Of a stretch of 5,879 nucleotides of DNA, positions 1 through 3,933 are shown piece by piece. The DNA is from Acidobacteriota bacterium (GTDB lineage: Bacteria; Acidobacteriota; Terriglobia; Terriglobales; SCQP01): the NCBI GenBank assembly GCA_021823305.1, contig JAKAOE010000137.1:1-5879 (forward strand), read 5' to 3'. How positions within the stretch are numbered: the stretch's first letter is position 1; each line of letters begins with the position of its first letter. The translations under genes were made by a program, and so were the position numbers. The notes beneath the pieces are model-generated. The model was given only the letters and a program-made list of their open reading frames with translations. It was not told where the DNA came from and did no database searches.

Positions 1-1045
1 GATCATCGCCAACGATGGCGGCGCCTGGAGCACCGCCAATGCCGGTACGAACTGGACCGACATGAACGCCTCGATCGGCGCCATCCAGTTCTACAGTGTC
101 ACGCCCGACCCTGCGACCGCCGGCCGCCTGCTGGGCGGCTCGCAGGACAACGGCACCGTGCTGGCCGCGCCGGGCAACCTGGATTGGCCCGAGGTCTTCG
201 GCGGCGACGGCGGCCAAACCGCGATCAATCCGCAAAAACCCCAGCAGTTGTTCACCGAGAATTACAGCGTCTCGGTGCAGTGCTTCGCCAATGGCGCCTT
301 CAACCCGGTGGTGGACGCCACCCTGGTCACGGATCCGGCCGATTTTTATGTGCCCTACCTCCTGGCACCGGCCGATCCCGGCACCATGGTCCTCGCCGCC
401 TCGCGCGTGTGGCGCGGGCCGGCTTGCCCGGCCACGGTCGATACCGGCTGGCAGGCGATCAGCCCCACCCTCACCCATCCCGGTGTCAGCCCGGACCTGA
501 GTCCCACCACCGACTACCTGACCGCCATCGCCGCGGCGCCGAGCTCGCCGGACGTGATCTACACCGGCGCCTTCGACGGCAGCCTGAGCGTCACCACCAA
601 CGCCACCGTGAGCGGCGCGCAGCCCACCTGGACGGAGGCGCCGGCCGGCACCCCGTTGACCTTCCGGGGGCCGATCAGCGCGATTGCCGTGGACCCCACG
701 AATCCGGGCACGGTGTATTGGGGCATGGGCTACGTTGGCGGCCAGGCGACGCTGTACAAGAGCACCGACGGCGGCAAGACCGCGGTCAATATCGCCGGGA
801 ATCTCCCCGGCACGCCCATCAATGCGATCGTGGTTGACCCCGGCAATCCCGACGATATCTTCGTCGCCACCGATGTCGGCGTGTTCGCTACCGGCGACGG
901 CGGCGCGAAGGGCAGCCAGGAGATCTGGGCGCGCGAGGGCGACAACCTGCCGGCGGCGGCGGTGCTCAGCCTGGCGTTGACCGGCGCCGGCGGCACGCCC
1001 ACGCTGGTGGCCGGCACCCACGGCCGCGGCGCCTGGAGCATTCCG
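1..1045 (+). other. Beta-propeller domain (VPS10/sortilin, BNR/Asp-box blades) of gene 1, N-terminally truncated
   Basis: Recurrent blade pattern: 'AxAPSSPDVIYTG' (residues 158-169), 'AVDPTNPGTVYWG' (209-221) and 'VVDPGNPDDIFVA' (257-269). Each is followed by a strand and a loop of Asp-box type. The Asp boxes are degenerate: the first has N for D (bases 32-55), the STDGGKT box (761-781) lacks the terminal Trp, and the TGDGG box (about 890-904) reaches its Trp only after an insertion. The GGSQDNG signature (134-154) and the closing GTHGRGAW (1013-1036) are typical of bacterial VPS10-like propellers. Blade number cannot be counted because the start is missing. Degenerate boxes suggest a structural or binding propeller, not a sialidase. 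Confidence 0.82.
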
Positions 1046-3052
1046 GCGGCCGTCCCGCCGACATTCACCCTGTCTCTCACGCCCAGTTCGGTGTCGGTCA
1101 CAGCGGAGCAGCCGGCTGCGTTCACCGTGCAGACCGCGGCGCTCGGCGGCGCTTCCACGATCGCGCTGAGCTGCTCTCCTCAATGCTCGGTGTCGCCCGC
1201 CAGCGTCGCGGCGGGAGGCACGGCCACGGTCACGGCCACGCCCACGACTGGCGGCACTTACTTGATCACCGTGACCGGCGACAACGGGTTCGCCAAGGTG
1301 AGCCAATCCGCCGCAGTGCAGGCGAGCGACTTCGCGTTCAGCCTAGCCAACGCCCCGCATACGTTCCAGCTCGGCCAAAGCATGGTCTACAACTGGACGC
1401 TGGCCCCGTTCGCGTTCCAGCCGCCGATACTGCCGTTCAACGCGCCCGTGACGCTTGCCTGTCCGAAGCCACCCGCCGGCATCACGTGCACGTTTTCGCC
1501 CGCCAGCGTTGCTTCCGTCACCGGCGTCGTCACCGGCACGCTGACTGTGGCGGCCGCCGACATCGCGGTCCCGGGTTCGGTCAATCTGGAGGTCGACGCC
1601 ACGAGCGGGAATTTGCTGCAGGGCCGAATGGCCGCGTTTACCCTGACGCAGTTCGAGCTGACCTCCACACCCGCCAGCCGCGCCGCGATGGCTGGAACTT
1701 CGGCGGTCTTTCAAGTCAGCGCCAGTTCGACCAGCAACTATAGCGGGAGCATCGCGCTCAGCTGTGCTCCCGGCTCCAGCTTGGGGGCGTGCAGTTTTCA
1801 GCCGCCGGCGATCACCGCCGGGCAAGCCAGTACCCTGACGATTTCCGGCTTCCCGGCCAGCTACAGCAGCGATTTTTTTGACGTCACGGGAACGACTGCC
1901 GGCAGCTCGGTAAGCGCACCGGTTTCCGTCCAGGCCGAGGGTTTCTACTTCAACGGCAGCCCGCCACCTACGATACCGGGGGCGAGCGGCCTCGCCAGTG
2001 CCCTTACCTTGACCACAACGCACAGCTTTCCTACGCCCATCGCGCTGAGTTGCGCCGGTCCGGCCGGCGTGCAATGCGCCTTCAGCCCGGCTTCGGTATC
2101 GTCGGGGCAGAGCGCGACGCTGACCGTCTCCGGCATGGCCGGGCTGCCCGAGTCCAGCGCCATTCCGCTCACCATCACCGGCACCGGCGGCGGCGTACAG
2201 GCCTCGACCGTCCTGAATGTCGCCAACGACGGTGATTTTCAGATCCACGAGAATTCCGGCAGCAACGTGATCCTGCCCGGTGACCCGGCCACGTTTGATG
2301 TCAACGGGTTCAGTCTCAACGGCCTGCAGGCGCCCGTGAGCTTCGCGTGCGGGGCGCCGCCCGCGGGGGCAGCGTGCAATGTCAGCAGCAGCGGGAAGAT
2401 CACCGTCACCGGGCTCAGCGGTTCGGGCGCGGTCACCGTACCCATCATCGGCACCGCGAGCCAAGGCGGGGCCACCTTGTCCCACACGCTCGACGCCTCC
2501 GTCACCTTGGGCGACTTCAGTATTAGCCCGGTCAAGTCGGCGGTGACCAGGCTCCCCAGTCAACCCGGCTACGTCTTCTTCACGATCCAGGGAACGAGTT
2601 ATCTCACGACCACGCTGCAATTGAGCTGTAGCGGCTTGCCCGCAGGCGTCACGTGTACCGGCGGGCCGACGCCGGTTTTCCTGCCCGGGCCGGGAACCGG
2701 GGGCATTACGATGAATCTATGGTTGTCGCCCACGGCGGGAGTGGCGGCGCCCCCCAGCGGCGATTGGTGGACTGGCGGGTGGATTTTCCTGCTCGCCGGC
2801 TGCTTGGTGTTGGCATGGAAGAAACGGCCGCGGCTGGCGCTGGTCGGAACGCTGGCGCTGGCGATGATCGCTTGCGGTGGTGGCGCCGCAAGCGGCGGCG
2901 GATCCGGTCTGGGGTCAGGCAGTGGTTCGGGCTCAGGGGCAGGCAATTCGGCCCCGATTACGGCCACGGTGACAGTGACGGCGACCGATGTCACGCCAGG
3001 CGTCATTGATCCAGTCAGCCGCTCGACCACCTTTCAGCTCACAATCAACTAG
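1..3052 (+). CDS. Large secreted BNR/VPS10-like beta-propeller protein with Ig-like repeats and C-terminal membrane cassette (5' partial)
   Basis: The reading frame is open from base 2 with no stop before TAG at 3050-3052, so the gene begins left of the window. ATG 62 (residue 1 in the numbering used here) is internal: an Asp-box-like blade (T-A-N-A-G-T-N-W, 32-55) precedes it in frame and no Shine-Dalgarno is seen. Order of parts: beta-propeller to about residue 328 (GGSQDNG at 25-31, Asp boxes at 234-240 and 277-281, closing motif GTHGRGAW at 318-325); six Ig-like repeats, 335-898; hydrophobic segment 902-919; basic KKRPR 920-924; hydrophobic segment 925-937 ending at Cys938; Gly/Ser linker; beta-rich tail to 996. 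Such propellers are known as extracellular binding or glycan-associated folds. The role here is unknown and no catalytic residues are recognised. It is probably exported by a signal peptide that is off-window. It converges on the minus-strand pair, overlapping the end of the 295-aa gene by 8 bp. Acidobacteriota-type architecture is inferred. Confidence 0.9.
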   Translation, partial: IIANDGGAWSTANAGTNWTDMNASIGAIQFYSVTPDPATAGRLLGGSQDNGTVLAAPGNLDWPEVFGGDGGQTAINPQKPQQLFTENYSVSVQCFANGAFNPVVDATLVTDPADFYVPYLLAPADPGTMVLAASRVWRGPACPATVDTGWQAISPTLTHPGVSPDLSPTTDYLTAIAAAPSSPDVIYTGAFDGSLSVTTNATVSGAQPTWTEAPAGTPLTFRGPISAIAVDPTNPGTVYWGMGYVGGQATLYKSTDGGKTAVNIAGNLPGTPINAIVVDPGNPDDIFVATDVGVFATGDGGAKGSQEIWAREGDNLPAAAVLSLALTGAGGTPTLVAGTHGRGAWSIPAAVPPTFTLSLTPSSVSVTAEQPAAFTVQTAALGGASTIALSCSPQCSVSPASVAAGGTATVTATPTTGGTYLITVTGDNGFAKVSQSAAVQASDFAFSLANAPHTFQLGQSMVYNWTLAPFAFQPPILPFNAPVTLACPKPPAGITCTFSPASVASVTGVVTGTLTVAAADIAVPGSVNLEVDATSGNLLQGRMAAFTLTQFELTSTPASRAAMAGTSAVFQVSASSTSNYSGSIALSCAPGSSLGACSFQPPAITAGQASTLTISGFPASYSSDFFDVTGTTAGSSVSAPVSVQAEGFYFNGSPPPTIPGASGLASALTLTTTHSFPTPIALSCAGPAGVQCAFSPASVSSGQSATLTVSGMAGLPESSAIPLTITGTGGGVQASTVLNVANDGDFQIHENSGSNVILPGDPATFDVNGFSLNGLQAPVSFACGAPPAGAACNVSSSGKITVTGLSGSGAVTVPIIGTASQGGATLSHTLDASVTLGDFSISPVKSAVTRLPSQPGYVFFTIQGTSYLTTTLQLSCSGLPAGVTCTGGPTPVFLPGPGTGGITMNLWLSPTAGVAAPPSGDWWTGGWIFLLAGCLVLAWKKRPRLALVGTLALAMIACGGGAASGGGSGLGSGSGSGSGAGNSAPITATVTVTATDVTPGVIDPVSRSTTFQLTIN
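1064..2755 (+). repeat. Six tandem Ig-like repeats with paired cysteines (protein-level repeat)
   Basis: Six modules of about 80-108 residues, with approximate boundaries 1064-1327, 1328-1651, 1652-1939, 1940-2230, 2231-2512 and 2513-2755. Each opens with a beta-strand such as FTLSL, DFAFSL, FELTS, GFYF, GDFQI or DFSIS. Each has a strand ending in a cysteine (IALSC, VTLAC, VSFAC, LQLSC) and a second cysteine 4-9 residues on, usually followed by F-x-P-A-S-V and a Gly-rich turn. The pairs are C371/C375, C467/C476, C568/C577, C664/C672, C763/C772 and C856/C865. The repeats are diverged at DNA level, so they are old duplications, not recent copies. They probably form an extended stalk displaying the propeller, with a disulfide per module. 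Both role and disulfides are inferred from the pattern. Confidence 0.8.
1219..1240 (+). repeat. Short direct repeat inside Ig-like repeat 1
   Basis: The 10-base unit cacggccacg occurs twice, at 1219-1228 and 1231-1240, separated by gt. It encodes the alternating Thr-Ala/Val strand TATVTAT. It is most simply explained as codon-level repetition in a Thr-rich beta-strand, with no evidence of a regulatory role. Confidence 0.5.
2756..2950 (+). other. C-terminal membrane hairpin with embedded lipobox-like cysteine and Gly/Ser linker
   Basis: Residues 902-919 form a Trp-flanked hydrophobic segment (WIFLLAGCLVLAW core, 2780-2818). Next come basic KKRPR (2819-2833), then a hydrophobic stretch LALVGTLALAMIA (2834-2872) ending at Cys938 (2873-2875), followed by GGG and a Gly/Ser-rich linker to about 2947. 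From KKRPR onward the layout copies a lipoprotein signal peptide (n-region, h-region, A-C-G) but sits 59 residues from the C-terminus. The predicted topology is an in-out hairpin that returns the tail to the outside. From memory, acidobacterial Ig-repeat proteins often show a similar 'TM - basic - TM - CGGG' segment. Whether the cysteine is lipidated or cleaved is unknown. Confidence 0.7.
2951..3049 (+). other. C-terminal beta-rich tail after the membrane cassette, probable last strands of an Ig-like domain
   Basis: Residues 964-996 read as two beta-strands, ITATVTVTATD and STTFQLTIN, joined by a Pro/Gly turn. This matches the closing strands of the preceding Ig-like modules (compare YLITVTGDNG and STVLNV). 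Repeat 6 is short of its own last strands before the membrane segment begins, so this tail may complete that fold from the other side of the cassette. This is inference from strand pattern only. Confidence 0.5.
3045..3052. other. Convergent 8-bp overlap of two gene ends
   Basis: The plus-strand gene ends with TAG at 3050-3052. The minus-strand 295-aa gene ends with TGA on the complement of 3045-3047. The two 3' ends therefore overlap by eight bases. No GC-rich stem followed by a T-run is seen between them or close downstream on either strand, so each transcript likely runs some way into the opposite gene or ends by a factor-dependent mechanism. Confidence 0.9.
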
Positions 3053-3932
3053 CCGGCGGGGTTTCCTTTTCCAGCTTCACCGTCGAGGTGGAGTGAATAT
3101 CCGCGTTGGTGGTCTTGGCCGCCGGGCTGGGGCCGACCAGGTTGATGCGCATATTGTTGTGGCTGGTGCTGGAGGTTTCCAGCAGCACGCCGTCGGCGAT
3201 CCGGTAGTGCGAGGTGGCGGTGGTGTCGAAGCGCACCGTCGCCTCCGCCACCAGGCCCTGCGCCGCCAGCGCCTTCGAGCCCGGCAGCGAGCCTGGCGGC
3301 AGCGCCGCGCTGCCTTGGGCGTGGACCACGATGGTGGCGGCCGGCTGGCCGGCGTAGGGCGCGATGGCGTTGAGCGAGCAGTCGAGCCGGAGCGGCACGG
3401 AGGCGTTGAGCGTGGGGATGGCGCGGCGGCGGGTGCGCGTCCAGGCCGCGCCCACCGCGGTGGGGCCGGTGGGCAGGGAGTCGGTGCGCGCCAGCTCCTG
3501 CAGCATCTCCACCGGCTGGTCGTAGACCGCGCCCGCCTGCCGCGAGAGGGTCTTGAACGAACCCGGCGTCACCGCGAACTCGGCCGGCGCCATGCTGGTC
3601 GCGGCGTGGTCAGTGGCCGCCGATTGCCGCTGCAGTCCGGCCAGATCCGCCGGCGATTGCGCCTGCACCTTGGTGGTGTAGCGCAGGAAGCGCGCCGTGG
3701 CGGTGAACTTGCCCGGCGCGGGCGCCGCGACCACGCGCAGCTCGGCTTCCGCCGTGGTGTCGAGCACCGCGCCCGAGCTGATGGTGGAGTGGATCGCAAC
3801 CGAGTACAGCAGCCGCTCCCCGACCGTATAACGCGGCAGCAGCGTCACCGGCACCTGCGCCGCCAGCGGCGCCAGCAGCAACCCGGCCACGAGCGCCAAG
3901 CCAGCGCGATGGAACCCCATAGGGGTAATCAT
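3045..3932 (-). CDS. Secreted beta-rich protein of unknown function, 295 aa
   Basis: A complete ORF with ATG at 3932-3930 and TGA at 3047-3045. The start is supported by an AGGA Shine-Dalgarno five bases upstream; Met5 (3920) is an alternative with no ribosome site. Residues 1-25 look like a Sec signal peptide (His8-Arg9, then a hydrophobic AGLALVAGLLL core, then APLAA before Gln26). The mature part is mostly predicted beta-strand, opening with YTVGERLLYSV (35-45) and including RVVAAPAPGKFTATARF and a late ATVRFDTTATSHYRIADGVLLETS stretch (231-254). A helical stretch lies around 137-149. There is one cysteine (Cys185), so no internal disulfide, and no catalytic motif. The opening and the late strand resemble secreted DUF6263-type proteins, but only weakly. 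It follows the propeller gene by one base and is surely co-transcribed and probably translationally coupled with it, suggesting a periplasmic or surface partner. The function is unassigned. Confidence 0.85.
   Translation of the reverse strand: MITPMGFHRAGLALVAGLLLAPLAAQVPVTLLPRYTVGERLLYSVAIHSTISSGAVLDTTAEAELRVVAAPAPGKFTATARFLRYTTKVQAQSPADLAGLQRQSAATDHAATSMAPAEFAVTPGSFKTLSRQAGAVYDQPVEMLQELARTDSLPTGPTAVGAAWTRTRRRAIPTLNASVPLRLDCSLNAIAPYAGQPAATIVVHAQGSAALPPGSLPGSKALAAQGLVAEATVRFDTTATSHYRIADGVLLETSSTSHNNMRINLVGPSPAAKTTNADIHSTSTVKLEKETPPAS
3858..3932 (-). other. Signal peptide of the 295-aa secreted protein
   Basis: Residues 1-25: a short n-region with His8-Arg9, a hydrophobic core of Leu/Ala/Val/Gly from about 10 to 20, then A-P-L-A-A with likely cleavage after Ala25. 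There is no cysteine near the site, so type I processing, not a lipoprotein, is expected. The exact cleavage site is inferred. Confidence 0.75.
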
Positions 3933-3933
3933 C

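Noticed and set aside
62..64. ATG 62 as the start of the first gene
   Set aside because: The frame is open to the window edge, the upstream codons encode a propeller blade with an Asp-box-like loop, and there is no Shine-Dalgarno; the gene starts outside the window.
1343..2620. 425-aa minus-strand ORF opposite the Ig-like repeats
   Set aside because: Long only because stop codons are rare in GC-rich antisense DNA; low-complexity Arg/Gly/Ala content and no recognisable fold.
2819..3052. A separate small lipoprotein gene starting near the KKRPR segment
   Set aside because: The lipobox-like stretch is in frame with the large gene, with no in-frame ATG before the hydrophobic run (the first ATG, at 2864, is three codons before the cysteine) and no clear ribosome site; treated as part of the large protein.
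3050..3075. Possible rho-independent terminator after the plus-strand stop (gccggc then a T-rich run)
   Set aside because: The short self-complementary core has no proper loop and the T-run is broken by C residues; it also encodes the end of the opposite gene.
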